This document shows, in pieces, positions 11,996-24,320 of a stretch of 64,000 bases of DNA; the stretch's first letter is position 1, and every line of letters starts with the position of its first letter. A program made the translations under genes and the position numbers. The stretch is from Trileptium ribeirensis. Its lineage: Eukaryota > Nematoda > Enoplea > Enoplida > Thoracostomopsidae. Location of the stretch: the NCBI GenBank assembly GCA_030248225.1, contig JASANE010000314.1, positions 1-64,000 of the forward strand, read 5' to 3'. The notes beneath the pieces are model-generated. The model made no database searches, was not told where the DNA came from, and saw nothing but the letters and a program-made list of their open reading frames with translations.

Positions 11996-12930
11996 ACATC
12001 ATGAAAGCTAACTGCAATAAAATTGAAAAATATTATCTCCTGCAACATATTTAATTTATAAATAAATATAAATTCGTTCGGACCCTTGGCTTAAAAAGTT
12101 GACCTTGACGTAAGCCACTTGAAGCAAAAGGCACATTTTTATAATGTTGTGGATTTGGTACACAAAACTTTGTTTTTTCTCTAATATTATGCATTAAATG
12201 CCTAACGGTAGTTGAAAATAACAAATGAGGATAGGTCTCCCTAAGCTCATTTTGTAGAGTGTGAGAATCTAGTGTATCTTCATATCACGCGTTATTGCGG
12301 CAGTTCCCTATGCTAAAAGATTGTATAAAAATAAGCCAACGAGACCCGAAATACACGAAAACTATAAATAACCAATAATCTTCATAACCAATAAAGAAAC
12401 GGATCTTATTGGGGTTAATTTGAAGAACGATAGAAGCTCTATGCAGCTGCATGCGACCCGTTGTTGCGGAATTTAGCTATCTTGTAGGATTATGTAAAAA
12501 TTGGTTTATAAGGTACAAAATACGCGAGAACAGCCATATCTTCATAACTAGTGATATCATTATTGGTCTTCTTGAGGTCATTTTGTAGAGAGAAGCTTTA
12601 TGCAACTGCATGTGATATGTTATTGTAGTATAATACACTCAGAATTCAACAACTTTGCCTCGACAAGTGCCTAGTATTAAGACGATATATTCTGGTAAAA
12701 ACATACGATTAAATACTGGTTAATCAGTTCCAAGTCTTACGTAACTCGTAGATCAGATATTTTATCATTTTATATTTATCCTGGTTTCTTCAAATAGAAG
12801 GAGGGTGACCCCAGCTATTTCGACCTCTCCGCCCAGGTCCGCCAATATCATCTCCCAGGTAAATTTTGGTTTCTATCTTTTCCCCAGGTACTTAGTTGCC
12901 CCACCAAAGTTACTAAATATTTGTTTAAAG
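11996..12930. other. Intron sequence, nothing recognised
   Basis: AT-rich sequence with no exon or repeat ends seen. Some internally similar phrases (GAAGCTTTATGCAACTGCATG-type) near 12430 and 12600 suggest an old tandem duplication. Confidence 0.35.
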
Positions 12931-12939
12931 TGCTAAAAA

Positions 12940-13397
12940 GGTTCTTTTCCATAATCCCCCCCCCCCCCCAGCGCGCGTTTGCCCCAAAAATGGTCAGATT
13001 CTGGAAATAGATTTTTATCCACCATTCGACGCGGCTTGACGAGCTAAGTCGAATGTTGATATTTTTAACGGGATCCGGTTACCATGTTATGGCCAAAACT
13101 ATCGGAGGCTGAGATGCTCAGCAATTGAACAGTTTTTGGGCCTAACTTAGGATCCAATTAAAAATAACACCATTACACGCAGCTCGTCAAGCCGCGTCGA
13201 CTGGTGGGTAAAAATTCAATTTTTAAGATTTTTTAGGTTCCCAAGGGACCCGAAAAGATCTAAAAAATATAAAACTTTAAAATCAATTTTTTGGTCGAAA
13301 TGATCAGGGGAGGTTTCGAGGATCACAAAAATATCAAAATTTCTAGAATCTGACCATTTTTGGGCAAATGCGGGCAGGGGGATAATGGAAAAGAACC
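12940..13397. repeat. Fold-back (large inverted repeat) element
   Basis: Left arm 12940-13045 and right arm 13181-13397 are reverse complements, with the right arm carrying about 120 bp of extra sequence. The inner 19 bp (13027-13045 against 13181-13199) are perfect, and the outer GGTTCTTTTCCAT block matches GGAAAAGAACC with one mismatch over 21 bp. A C-tract lies at about 12956-12969. There is no coding content. Confidence 0.85.
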
Positions 13398-13545
13398 CTA
13401 AAAATATTCTGATTTTTCCTTTTTTTCTAAAAATCCCCGAATCCTCAATCACAAAAATTTCTCTCAATTTAAGTAAGCACAATTATAATCACTTGCAAAT
13501 TAGACATTTTTAGACGGTTACTGTACTTAATGGCATGCCAACTGA

Positions 13546-14300
13546 CGATTACAGTATTTTATGGTCTCTCAGCTCAGCTGGGAGGGCGGGGAGGCACATC
13601 AACTGGTGGAATCGCCGACGAAGTATTTTTGGTTCTGTAGAACAGAACAGAGTAACAGAAATAGATGTCATTGGGTCCAACCCACGTGGACGACCGCAAA
13701 AGACCTGGCAAGAGACATTACGTCAAGACATGACTTCATGCGGTTTGCAACGAACAGATGCCAACAACAGAACACTATGGAGGAACGCCATTCGAAGATC
13801 TCAGTCCATCCCAGCGGTGCCTGGACAACGGACTCAAAACCGGAGATGATTATGATGGTGATAGAAGTGGTCTTACCGAACTGGAGACACCCTCGTGTAT
13901 AATTTTGCTAGTTTACAGAAGCCAGTTATTTTAAAGCATTTTAGCTGATTGAATCAAAAGTACAGTCGGCAATAACACCAAGCAGATACAATGCTAAATT
14001 TGTTTCGAGGAAAAAGTTACTTCTTGAACAAATATACCACCGATAATGATCAACCCTGGTAGAATGACTTAGGTAAAATTCAAAGAGCATACTGTGAAAT
14101 TACAATCTCCAGATTGACGGTGAAGCGAAATTAGACGATTTATGTTCGATGGTAATAAATTTATGCTCTTCATCGCAACCGGTGAATGCCCCAGAAATAT
14201 ATTAGAAGATTTATGAATTAACTTGAGCCAAAATTAAAAATAATAATATAATACAGCAAATAAAGAAATAAACATAAATGCACTATCAATATAGGGAAAA
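13546..14300 (+). mobile_element. Family H repeat copy 1 (related to hAT-like G)
   Basis: Matches the reverse complement of 19190-19707, sharing ACAGTATTTTATG, AACTGGTGGAATC, GCTTTGATTCA-type and TGACGGTGAAGCG blocks. It is interrupted at about 13640-13850 by a retroelement fragment absent from the other copy. Confidence 0.7.
13640..13850 (+). pseudogene. Fragment of a non-LTR retrotransposon reverse transcriptase C-terminus
   Basis: The open frame contains NPRGRPQKTWQETLRQDM, a downstream CGLQRTDANNRTLWRNAI, and then stops. The pattern GRPxKTW..DM..xGL..xDAxxRxxWRxxI is the conserved tail of many RTE-like reverse transcriptases after the catalytic domain. Only about 65 residues remain, without the palm domain. 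It differs from the tail of the element at 59.1 kb, so it derives from another family. Confidence 0.6.
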
Positions 14301-15100
14301 AAAGCATCGCTAAAACTCTAACCAAATCTAGCTGAACGCGACGAATACGACGCGAGCGAACCAATAATTCGTTCTTACTTGAACATTTAGAAAAATATAC
14401 GTTGACAAGAAAAAATACTCGATATCATAATACAACCTCTATAATAAGTAAAATCTAGCTATACAGAACCGATAACGAAAAACAATAAACTCCACAACCG
14501 AAACCAAAATACAGTCATCAAAAACAATAGTAGTATCTATTCAAAACCTCTCCAATCGCAATCTACCACCGCACAACACGCAACACTCCCCCCACACAAA
14601 AATAATAACATAATAAATAATTGCTTGCTCGATAAATGGAACAAATAAGCTGTCAAGGGAAATAATTACCTATGTTGTAATATCGAGCTTTGGGTTTGCA
14701 GAGAACAGTTTTCAGTACATCAGTCACTACAAGGAGACTATTAGGTCGTTTAGACAGCGCAAATTGAAAGGAACCTCTTAGTCGGCTATTATATTATATA
14801 GCTGCGAGGGGGTGCACCGCCCCCCCACAAAAGAGGACTTTCAAACCCCCCCCGCGGGCGGGACTCCCTACCAGGCGCAAGTGGCTTACATATAACTTTA
14901 AGCCCTACTTTTGCTCAGCAGTGTAGTTTAGGCTAAGACCCTACAGAGTGGTTCATTTCCGGCTTGTAGCCTTATTCGGAACCTGAAAGCACTTCTTTGG
15001 CGCGGTACTCAACGTATTAGAACAGCATCTGTTTCCTTCTTGTTTGTCCGCAGAGTCACAGTCGAAACTAAAGTGCTGGTGAGGACTCAACCTCCGCAAC
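14301..15100. other. Intron sequence, no gene seen
   Basis: AT-rich with a GC-rich, C-tract-bearing patch at about 14810-14880. No exon or RNA gene is recognised. Confidence 0.35.
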
Positions 15101-15144
15101 GACAATTGCTCACTCTAATCGCGAAGAAGCCGTCCCACAAACGC

Positions 15145-15290
15145 ACGCCTCCCCCCCGCCTTTCCGCCCTGCCCCCCCGCTCCCGCGGCCCCCCCCCCTT
15201 CCCCCGCACCCCTCCCCCCCCGCGCTACAGACAAAAGCCCAAACCCAACCATCCAACCAACAAACATCCTCCCCTTTCCCCCCCGGAATT
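15145..15290. repeat. C-rich low-complexity tract (G-rich on minus strand)
   Basis: About 145 bp dominated by runs of five to eleven C with few other bases, in otherwise AT-rich intron. The minus strand has many GGG runs at short spacing, so it could form G-quadruplexes. Open frames here only reflect composition. Confidence 0.85.
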
Positions 15291-15730
15291 ATTCTACAAT
15301 GGTTGCCTTCGAAAATGCCCAAGTCATTTGTCATTGCCACCATTAGATCTCTGGGTCACTGCCATGACCAGGTCACTGTGACACAAAGCTGTGACTCTGT
15401 TCCATCTCTGGTGTACTGTTGTTGTTATTTTGCAGGGTTGGGCCAAAATGGGTTTATGAAAAGGGCCCATTGATCCCAGCCACATCCTGTATCAAACTGC
15501 ACATGGTGTGCTGCTATTGTCACTATTTTTGGGCATTTATGGCTCGTAATAATCTTATTCTAGTTCATTCTTGTCACGCCAGAAAAGTAACAAATAACCG
15601 TTGTTGTAGCATTTTCGGAAAGATGTGTGTTATAATATAACCGAAAAGGTGTAATTGCTTTCAAAGATAAATGGCGTTGTAGAAAATATATTTCTGCTAC
15701 TAGACCGACTTTTAATTGTATTATTTTTAG

Positions 15731-15867
15731 AGTGTGGCAAGCTTCAAATTCTGGTGCTCGACGGTATGAAAATTACGGACTGTGGTCCGTTGGGCAGCGT
15801 TAAATCGTCGTTAAACTGTGTGACTGAGGTTGATTTGTCGGGAAATCAATTTTCTGACTGGAATGAG
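15731..15867 (+). CDS. TBCEL: TBCEL exon 2: first leucine-rich repeats
   Basis: Completes codon 51 and encodes residues 52-96, CGKLQILVLDGMKITDCG through VTEVDLSGNQFSDWNE. The pattern LxxLVLDGxxI then VxEVDLSGNxFSDWNE is typical of the first two LRRs of TBCE and TBCEL (human: SELDLSDNKLEDWHEV). The acceptor is ttatttttag and the donor is GAG|gtaaga in phase 0. The open frame continues upstream into the intron, but the coding similarity begins at the acceptor. LRR units form the concave binding face of the protein. Confidence 0.92.
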
Positions 15868-16582
15868 GTAAGACGTTTATGGCATGTCTTGAAGTAGTAT
15901 TCTAGGTGAATTTATATCCTGTCTGTAAAGCTATTTTATGGCGTATAAATATGTACTTCTTGAGTTAATTTTTCATGATTTTTTCGTTGATTTTAAGCAT
16001 TGGTGGGAGTGTTGCTTAGTAACTTGTAACATTTATTACCTCTTTTAATTTCCTAGCATCTGTTATTCGACCTCTACTAAACAGTGTATAAGGCTCAGAA
16101 AGGTAACACTAACATATTTATAAGTATTTATGTACTCCGTAGTTCAGAAATTAGCTGTGCCGCTATTTAAGCTGCGGCCCAAAATGTACTGCGTTCATTC
16201 GCTCTTAAAAACTAATTTTACTCATGAAATTTTTAATTAACGCTACCTAATATAAATAAAAAAATCAGCGCCAAACCCCTGTTTTTCCGTTTTATAACAG
16301 AAAACTAAATGTTAGCATTAGTTTCCTCGTTATAACCTATGTTAAGTATTCATAATGTAACAGAAATATCTGAAGCACTTTAGGGGTCTGCTTAACCTAG
16401 TCTAGGGTCATTTTAGCAGTTGAATGAATTACTAAAAATCTTTATCATTTTTAAAAAATCTATTCATGTTTAAAACAGTGAAACAACAGGAATTTCATTT
16501 AGAGCCTAGTCCAGGTGTGATTGTAGTGATTGAATGCATTATTAAAAATGTTTAGCTCATAAAAAAATCTAATAGTACCTAA
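15868..16582. other. Intron sequence, nothing firm
   Basis: Contains two related phrases near 16395 and 16505 (CCTAGTC..G..TTGAATG..TTA..AAAAT) that look like an old tandem duplication. No exon is seen. Confidence 0.35.
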
Positions 16583-16944
16583 CCTGTCCACAGCCCTCCG
16601 AAACGTGGGGAGAGGGAAACTTCGCGGGGCCCATGTTCATTCTCGGGGGAAAATTAAAAGTGGGGGATAAATTTTGCTTGAAATTACAAAATATTTCCAT
16701 ATCTTTATGGATTTTTACTACAACAGTGAACGTATTTTCAAGCTAAAACGATATTTTAGCATTATAAATAGTGGTAATTAATGTTTAAAAACAATTTGCG
16801 AACAAAAAACAAATTTTCGGACATAAAAATTTTTAGGAATTAGTTGAACATGGGGGGGTTTCGGCCGACTGGGGGGACGGACATTCGGAAAATCTCACAA
16901 ACATGGGGGATTTGGAAAGTGGGGGTCCCCCCACTGTGGACAGG
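16583..16944. mobile_element. MITE with 11 bp terminal inverted repeats
   Basis: Perfect ends CCTGTCCACAG and CTGTGGACAGG, 362 bp apart overall, with G-tracts just inside both ends. No coding content. No target duplication is evident. Confidence 0.65.
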
Positions 16945-18072
16945 CCAGGGTGCAAGACCAGGCACAAACAGGGGTTGACATAATCTAGTCCATTGATTTT
17001 AACGACTAGATGCCCGATGAAAAAGATATATACTTAGCGCGAAATTCGCTACGTTTATCCTAATAATCGAAAGTTCACTACGGGACTTCCACTTATAAGC
17101 TAGTCCACGACAATTTTAGCGACTGTATTATTGCTGAAAGCATTTTTCCAAAATACCCAAAGTATAAATCAACTTTAAGCATTTTTCCACTTATTTTGTC
17201 GTAATCGTTATTTTCTGCACTACCGTACTTATAAAGCAATAATAGCATTTTTGTAATATAGCAATATAACAAGGAGGACCAGTTTGAAAAAAGTACACTT
17301 TTCCAATTCAGTGTTTCTTTTTCCTTTCACGTTAAGGGCAATTTTCCCTCTAATTGTGTGTGTGTCTGATAGTTAATACTCTAATATAATCGTGAGACAA
17401 CATAAATCAAATTCTAGTATTTAACATTCCTGGCAATTATGTAACGCTAGTAATTAGCTTGTGAGAGGAAACTGGTTACCAAATTCGGTGATCCAACACC
17501 GAGGTTCCTGAATCACTTCATGACAATAATACACTTGTAGTACTTTAAGAGAAACAGTGGATATAGTTGTCAGTACATATTCTTCTCCTCGCATGTGTTG
17601 AAAAGATGGGCCAACCTGCTAAGTGGGGACGCGTGCGAGTGCCGACAAATTGCCAAATCTTGTGACAACTTCCGAATGAATGTTTTCAGTTCATTCCATA
17701 CATGTTTCACGCATATTTGATCACTAGTTTTTTGCAACTAACTGGCGGAGGCTAACCTCATTGGCTAAGAACTTTTTAAATCAGCTCGCTTTTTGGCTTT
17801 TATGATGGAGGCTGAATATTTGTGATTACTTCCACTATTATTTTCCGCCTAACTATGTATGACTTGTTCAAATTTAAACCAGTATTAATAAACGAACGTT
17901 CAATATTTTCAAATCACAATTTTCAAAAAAATTATAATTGACAAATTTTTTACGTTGTAGGATCTCAGTACTTGCTGAATTAGCTGTTTTCCACTTAGTA
18001 CAATTACACATCGTATCCAGGTATTCCAAAAGTCTAATGACCCAATCTAGCCCTCAACGTTCAACCAAGACT

Positions 18073-18369
18073 GCATTAGGGAAGAGTATACTTTCCTGCA
18101 CTCTAATGTTAGCCCGTGTTTAATGAGACGGGCGTTCACGGCCTGTCCGCCAGTTTTACGTGGGGTAGCTCGGAACCCCTCCCCAGTTTTGTGCGGCGGA
18201 GGGAGTAAGTCGGACCCGCCACTAGTTCGAACGGGGGGTCGGTTGAAACGTGAGTGGGTTTGTGCATGATGACTCCCTAAACAGTGGGGAGGGTCAGGCC
18301 GAAAATGCCTGTGTCATCAAAGACGGGCTAGCATTAGAGTGCAGGGAAGTGTCAACTTATCCCTAATGC
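18073..18369. mobile_element. MITE with about 50 bp terminal inverted repeats
   Basis: Left arm from GCATTAGGGA at 18073 and right arm ending TCCCTAATGC at 18369 match over about 50 bp, including CCTGCACTCTAATG and AGCCCGT. ACT flanks both ends and could be a 3 bp target duplication. No coding content. Confidence 0.75.
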
Positions 18370-19189
18370 ACTCTTGGTACAACTAATTGAATTTCACAAT
18401 TTTTACCAAATTTTTGAATTTGTAGTCCTATAGCGCACCTCACTGTGCTTTAAACCAATGAAACCCACTTGTTTAGCAGGTTAAGTAAGACCATCGCTCA
18501 CTTCCAACAATTAGGAGGCTCACTAAATTAATTCTTCTATTCTACCTTGGTGATAAAACCATGTTCCGATTCTGGCTATTTTCAGTTCCGGTTCTCACCG
18601 ATATATATATATATGTACTACATTATAGGTGTTGAAGGCTGTCGGTTCAAGGGGGTAAATAGTTCCGGCGAAGAGGGATGTGCGCGGTTGGGAACTAGGA
18701 CAAGGTGTCAATTTTTTAGAAACCCAATTGTCTCCAATTTTTGATTATTTTGTTTAGTTTTTGTTACAATTTTCCTCAATTTTTGCAAATTCGTGCCAAT
18801 TGTCACCAAAGTTTTGCCAATTATACATTTTTTCGCACGCCTTCGGCGCCGAAGGGTGGGAGAGGGCAGGAGTCCAACCTTGAGGGGCAGCCCCACCACT
18901 GTCATTGACACATAGTTTTTTTATGCTTTCTTGCGCTTCGTTCTGCTAGGTTAGTGTTATGTCTCTCCAGATGCTGCAAACTTTATAAAGTATATTACCG
19001 GTACGAACAGGTTTATAACCGGGATACTCCGGATTTGAAAACGATCATTGGTTAAACTGATAATACTAAGCAATTGTCGACTGGTTTCGACGTTTCACGA
19101 TGCGAACTACTAGAATTTTTAATTGCACTTGAATCACAATACAAGCTTGTATGTTTTACACTCAACGGTGAAATGTAATGTTTATAATA

Positions 19190-19707
19190 ATCTATTAAAA
19201 TTTTGCTTAAAAATATAATTATTATATTATTATTATTTTATGAATTTTTCTGTGTCAACGGGCATGTACATTTCTAAATGGAAGATTTTCCATGGCTGAG
19301 GCATAGACTTGAAAGAGCATAACTTTCTTGTCATAGAAAGTGAATCGTGTAATGTCGCTTCACCGTCAATCTTGGGATTGTACTTTCACCTCTTTGTAGT
19401 TTACCTAAGTCGATTATTCTCGGTGGTATATTTTTATACGGGTAATTTCTTTCTCGAAACAAATCTGTTTTATCTGTTGGGCGTTATTACCGACTGTGCT
19501 TTTGATTCAGTCAGCCAAAATAGTTGAAAAAACTGGCTTCTGTAAACTACCAAAATTATACATGGGGTCTTTCGGGCTTAGAACTGTGGGAACCGAAAAT
19601 ACCAATGAGTGATTCCACCAGTTTATCTGCCTTCCCCTCTAGGGGATCATAAAATACTGTACTGGGGGACCGTTCCGGTTGCTGCTTCCTGTTCCGGTTA
19701 TTCCCTG
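19190..19707 (-). mobile_element. Family H copy 2 with hAT-like end
   Basis: Inverted match to 13546-14300 without the retroelement insert. The plus-strand right end reads CCGGTTATTCCCTG, the same terminus as the hAT-like element at 4841-6074, preceded by repeated TTCCGGTT. The other terminus was not found. Confidence 0.6.
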
Positions 19708-20529
19708 CTAGATATTAAATTCGCAGTTATAGTTTTGAATTTTCCCTCCTTGTTTCTTCAGTTTTTGAAGTTTCATTAAAGTCTAATTTTACGACTTGTT
19801 GGGAATTCACCGAATGAGGCAAATAGTATATATGGATATATTTATGGTTTCGTGTTCCCATTTTAAAATCTATTTTATGTAATATTATATCACGAGTAAT
19901 GTCCGCAATATTTTTGGTGATTATAGAAGTTTTGAGTCGCATGTTCTGAACGTTTTTTATTTTTTTCGATATGTTTCGAATATCTTCAATTTTTTTATGT
20001 TGCGATTTTGGTTTTTTGATGTCACTGAAAACTGGGTGATAAACACAGAAATGCCTATTAGTTAGATCTTTTCACCCCGATGATATCAAAATAGTTGGCG
20101 ATATGGGCCCAGTAGTTAGTTCTGTATCGCTGCCACAAAATTGGCCAAAAATCCATGTGTTTCAGACGTGATGTACAAGGAATGTACAGTGGTGTATGGT
20201 GTTGGTTCAAAATTTTTTTTACATTTCGAGTCATAACTCGATAACGCGGTCAGATATCAAAATAGGTCTTTCGTCTTGCTTTATTCATTATTTTGACTTG
20301 GTTTAGTGGCTCTATTTATAAAATTGGTGCAGTAGTACTGCTATAACAGATGCACCTTTGTGCCCAAAAGTCACATTTTTGCCAGGTTGTGTTACCATAG
20401 CTCGGTTTTGGGGTCAAAGTTAAAAAACGAAACATTAAGATGACCCTAAGGAGCGTTACTTGCTCGATATTTTTTGCCTAAATTCATATGTCTACTTTAC
20501 CTCCCAAATTGTCAAAACTCACTGTCGGC

Positions 20530-21890
20530 GCCTATTTTAAGCCTTTAAGCTAATTTAAGCTGGACAAATTGGTGCTTGGGTGATAGATGCTGGGCCGGGG
20601 AAGGTCAAATGTATCATTTGGACAGCCTAAATGTGATTTTGGTTCTTTTAGCCCCCAAAATGCCCTAGTTTACCCACAAGATACCATAGTGTAGCACAAA
20701 ATGGCCAAATTTTGCTGTCCACTCCTGTCTGAAGCCCTTAAATTAATTTTGGCTAGGCAAATTGGTTTTTGGGTGACAGAAACCAGGTCGGGGAATATCA
20801 AGTTTATTGTTTGGACATATAACTGTGCTTTTGGCTGTTTTAGCCCCAAAATGCCAAATTTTGCTGTCACTTCCTGCATGAAGCCCTTAAATTAATTTTG
20901 GCTAGGCAAATTGGTGTTTTGGTACAGGTACTATGTCCGGGAATGTTAAGTTTATTTTTTGGTCAGTCTGACTATGATTTTGGCTCTTTTACCCCCAAAA
21001 TGGTCAAATTTCACTGTCCATTCCTGTTTGAAGCCCTTAAATTAAATTTAGCTGGGCAAATTGGCGTTTGGGTGACAGATGCTAGGTCGGGGAAGGTCCC
21101 GTTTATTTTAGCACTACCGAACTATGATTTTGGCTCTTCTAGCATCCCAAAATGGCCAGATTTCACTGTCAGCTCCTGTTTGAAGCCCTTAAATTAATTT
21201 TGGCCAGGCAAATTGTTGTTTGGATGACAGGTACTAGGTCGGGGAAGGTCAAGTTTTTTCGACAACACAACTATGATTTTGGATATTCTAGCTAGATTTA
21301 GCCCAAAATGGCCACATTTCGCTATCAGCTTCTGTTAGAAGTCTTTAGATGAATTTTTTGGACAGCCTAAACATGATTTTGGCTCTTCTTGTCTAGATTT
21401 ACCTCTTCTAACCTTGCAAAATGGCCACATTTCGCTATCAGCTCCTGTTTGAAGCCTTTAAATTAAAGTTGTCAGGGAAAATTGGCGTTTGGGTGACAGA
21501 TGCTAGGTCGGGGAAGGTCCAGTTTATTTTTGCACTACCAAACTATGATTTTGGCTCTTCTAGCCTCCCAAAATGGCCAGATTTCACCGTCAGCTCCTGT
21601 TTGAAGCCCTTAAATTAATTTTGGCCAGGCAAATTGTTGTTTGGGCGACAGATACTAGGTCGGAGAAGGTCCAGCCTATTTTTTGGATAGACTAACTATG
21701 GTTTTTCTTTTACAGACCCACCAACCCTTCCATCTTTCAAACACCTTAATTTACCCCCTAAATAGCCAAATTTCGCTGTCAGCTATGTTTGAAGACCTTA
21801 AATTAATTTTGGATAGACAGATTGATGTTTGGGTGACACATACTAGGTCGGGGAAGGTCAAATATATTTTGAATTGTAGTTTTTAAATTA
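20530..21890 (+). repeat. Satellite-like tandem array, about 150 bp unit, nine copies
   Basis: The marker GAAGCCCTTAAATTAATTTT recurs near 20731, 20880, 21030, 21182, 21338, 21451, 21603 and 21791, with an older copy near 20541. Most spacings are 149-156 bp, with one of 113 and one of 188. Each unit includes GCCAAATTTCGCTGTCA and GCTAGGTCGGGGAAGGT. Several units are open in the same frame, which I attribute to the repeat. Confidence 0.92.
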
Positions 21891-22614
21891 ATTTTGGCAA
21901 TTACTGATTGCGCGCACTTGAAACTAAGATTTTTGGCACCTTTAATTCTCCTGCTATCTTAATTTACCCCAAACTAAACAAATTTTCGTCGGTGATCTGA
22001 GCAAACACGTATCTAACAATTTTTGTGAAAAGTATCTACGTGCAACTTACGTTATGTCGGGAGACCAAGTTTGATCTGAGCAAAGGCCGTTTCTGCTGAT
22101 TCATTGCATTTATATAGCATAATAAAATATGCAAATGACATATATTACTTCACGTTAGAGCAAACGTTGTATGTACATACGACCTATGCGTTAAGCAACG
22201 AAGTTGATCAGAGCAGAGGACACACATGAGTATTTGTAGATAATGTCCTTTGCAATCATTCTATGACAACTCTCAATGACAAAGGTTATATCTACAAAAT
22301 TTAAAATGTATGTAACAGCTTTAGCGGCTGCCACGCGTTTACTTGCGGCTCACCTAGTCAATAAGGCAATCTGCTACTTTGGTAGGTTTTCAGCAATAAC
22401 AAAGGCCCGCTGCACCTAAGTTTCAAAATTTGATGTTATAATTCTTGAATTTTGGCACTTGTAACCAACAAGAGTATTAACAACTTTCATTAGTTTTCCG
22501 GGAAAAATGGCATATATTAGTAGGAAAAATGCTCTTTACGGACGTGGAAAATGAAACATGTGACAAAAATATTAATGGAAAAATATAACGGTGTACTCTC
22601 TACAAGGACATTGC

Positions 22615-23720
22615 GGTGGAAAATGTGCTTTTAAAGATGAAAAAGTTTTGCATTCAAGATAGAAAAAAATTTTGAAACTAGTGCATAGATTTCCTCTGAT
22701 CATGTTCCCCTATTTTTCGCTTTATCACAAAACCAGTAAATGATGTGTATAGTAATGTTTGCAGGATCCTGAAACAGACCTTGTAACAGGGGTCGACTGG
22801 TTGAGGTGTACATATCTACATACAAATTGCCACAGTCGGTGAAATGCCTTTGTACTAGTCTAGGGTAATTTCAAAATATTTCATTTGTTTTTATGGCGTG
22901 GACACAGACGGATTTTCTGCGGAAATAGTAGTGTAGATTCAGGTATATTCCCACTGAATGAAGCAAATTTTACGTGGCGAATCAGAAGACATTGCAGTAA
23001 TATTACGTAATGTCTCATAAAGTATATAATATTAAAGTAGGGATGGTGACATTATACATGATATTATTCTGATGTAGTATTTGATATTATTTATTTAGCT
23101 TTTGAAAGTTTAGAGGCGGTTTTTGAGTAGCAAAAAAATTTTTGTTGATATTTGACATATTTTTCAGGCTTTAGAGTGTTTTATCTCTTTTGTTTCAAGA
23201 ATATTTTTTAACCGCGTGAATAGTAGTTGTTAAATTCGTTATGGCTTAAAGTTGTTTTGGCTTGTTAACTTTTCGTAGAAGAGTTTTTTAAATCGTTTCG
23301 TAGAAGAATCTTTTAAATAGGAGCCCGAAAATAAGAAAATAGGATTAAGCTCAGTTTTGAGTGTTTGCATTAATTTCGGTCAGGCAAATTGAAAATTACA
23401 TACTCCTGTTCCATATGTCAAAGTCCATAACCCTCTACGTTTTTAATTGCCGTAAAACGATATATTGATTCTTGAAGTAACGACATCACATCACAGTTTG
23501 TTGTCACTGAGAATGGTTGTTCTTGGACAGCATATTATACAACTTTTAAGAAAGTGTAATATCACTCAAGCGATCGATCCCTGTTGCTATACACATCAAT
23601 TACTGATTTTGTGTTAAAGTGAAAGATAGGGGAACATGATCAGTGGTAATCTATCCGCTGGTTTCAAAAGTTTTTTATCTTGAATGCAAAACGTAATGCC
23701 TAAAAGCGCATTTTTCCACC
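22615..23720. mobile_element. DNA transposon-like element with about 140 bp terminal inverted repeats
   Basis: Arms 22615-22754 and 23583-23720 match at roughly 80% by eye, sharing TTTTGCATTCAAGATA, TGATCATGTTCCCCTAT and TGATGTGTATAG. The middle 830 bp has no transposase frame. Long arms with no coding content suggest a non-autonomous Mutator-like or fold-back element. No target duplication was confirmed. Confidence 0.75.
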
Positions 23721-24164
23721 CCGATATGCTTGTACAGCATAATACAACAATCCTAACATACCAGAGAACGCCGTACTTAAGTTGAACACAATATAGCAGT
23801 TTTCTACGGCAACGGCTGACAATTTTTCCAGTCCATTAAGCAAATAAATGCATATATCAAAGCAAATCAACTGCCGTAACCGATTACCTCGGTATTTCAT
23901 TATTAGTGTAAGTGCATTTTTGTCAACAATCCTACTTCACATTGTCATTGTCTAAAGTTATATTTTCCCAATAACTTTTTTCAGGGGTTTGTTTTTCATG
24001 ATCGTAAAGGGGATTTTCCTTATCAGTTGAAATTTCAAGCTTTGGCTTGGGCTATTGCGCGAGAGGATTGAACGTTGAAAAATTGAGATATGAATGCCGC
24101 AAGAAAAAATCATAAAAATCCAAATTTTACAACATGAAAAGCAAGAATTCTTCGTTAACACTCA

Positions 24165-24320
24165 GGCCATGTTCACATTGCAGCAAATCTCACACGACCA
24201 AACTTTGTAGCTACCATATATGTGTATGTTTGTGCATTTTACATTATATCACCCGCTTCGGAGCAGACAAAATTGTGCATGCTGAGTCGGATCGTTTGCA
24301 ATGTGAACATTATACTGGTT
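24165..24320. repeat. Inverted repeat, MITE-like
   Basis: CATGTTCACATTGCAGCAAATC at the left end is matched in reverse by GATCGTTTGCAATGTGAACAT at the right. A related phrase recurs near 24780 (GGACGCAATGTGAACA). Small non-coding element, function unknown. Confidence 0.5.

Noticed and set aside
15040..15381. Proline-rich 113-codon frame
   Set aside because: Produced by C-runs in the low-complexity tract; no gene context.
20898..21618. Repeated open frames suggesting a repeat protein
   Set aside because: They come from the 150 bp satellite; stops interrupt most units and there are no splice sites or similarity to support coding.
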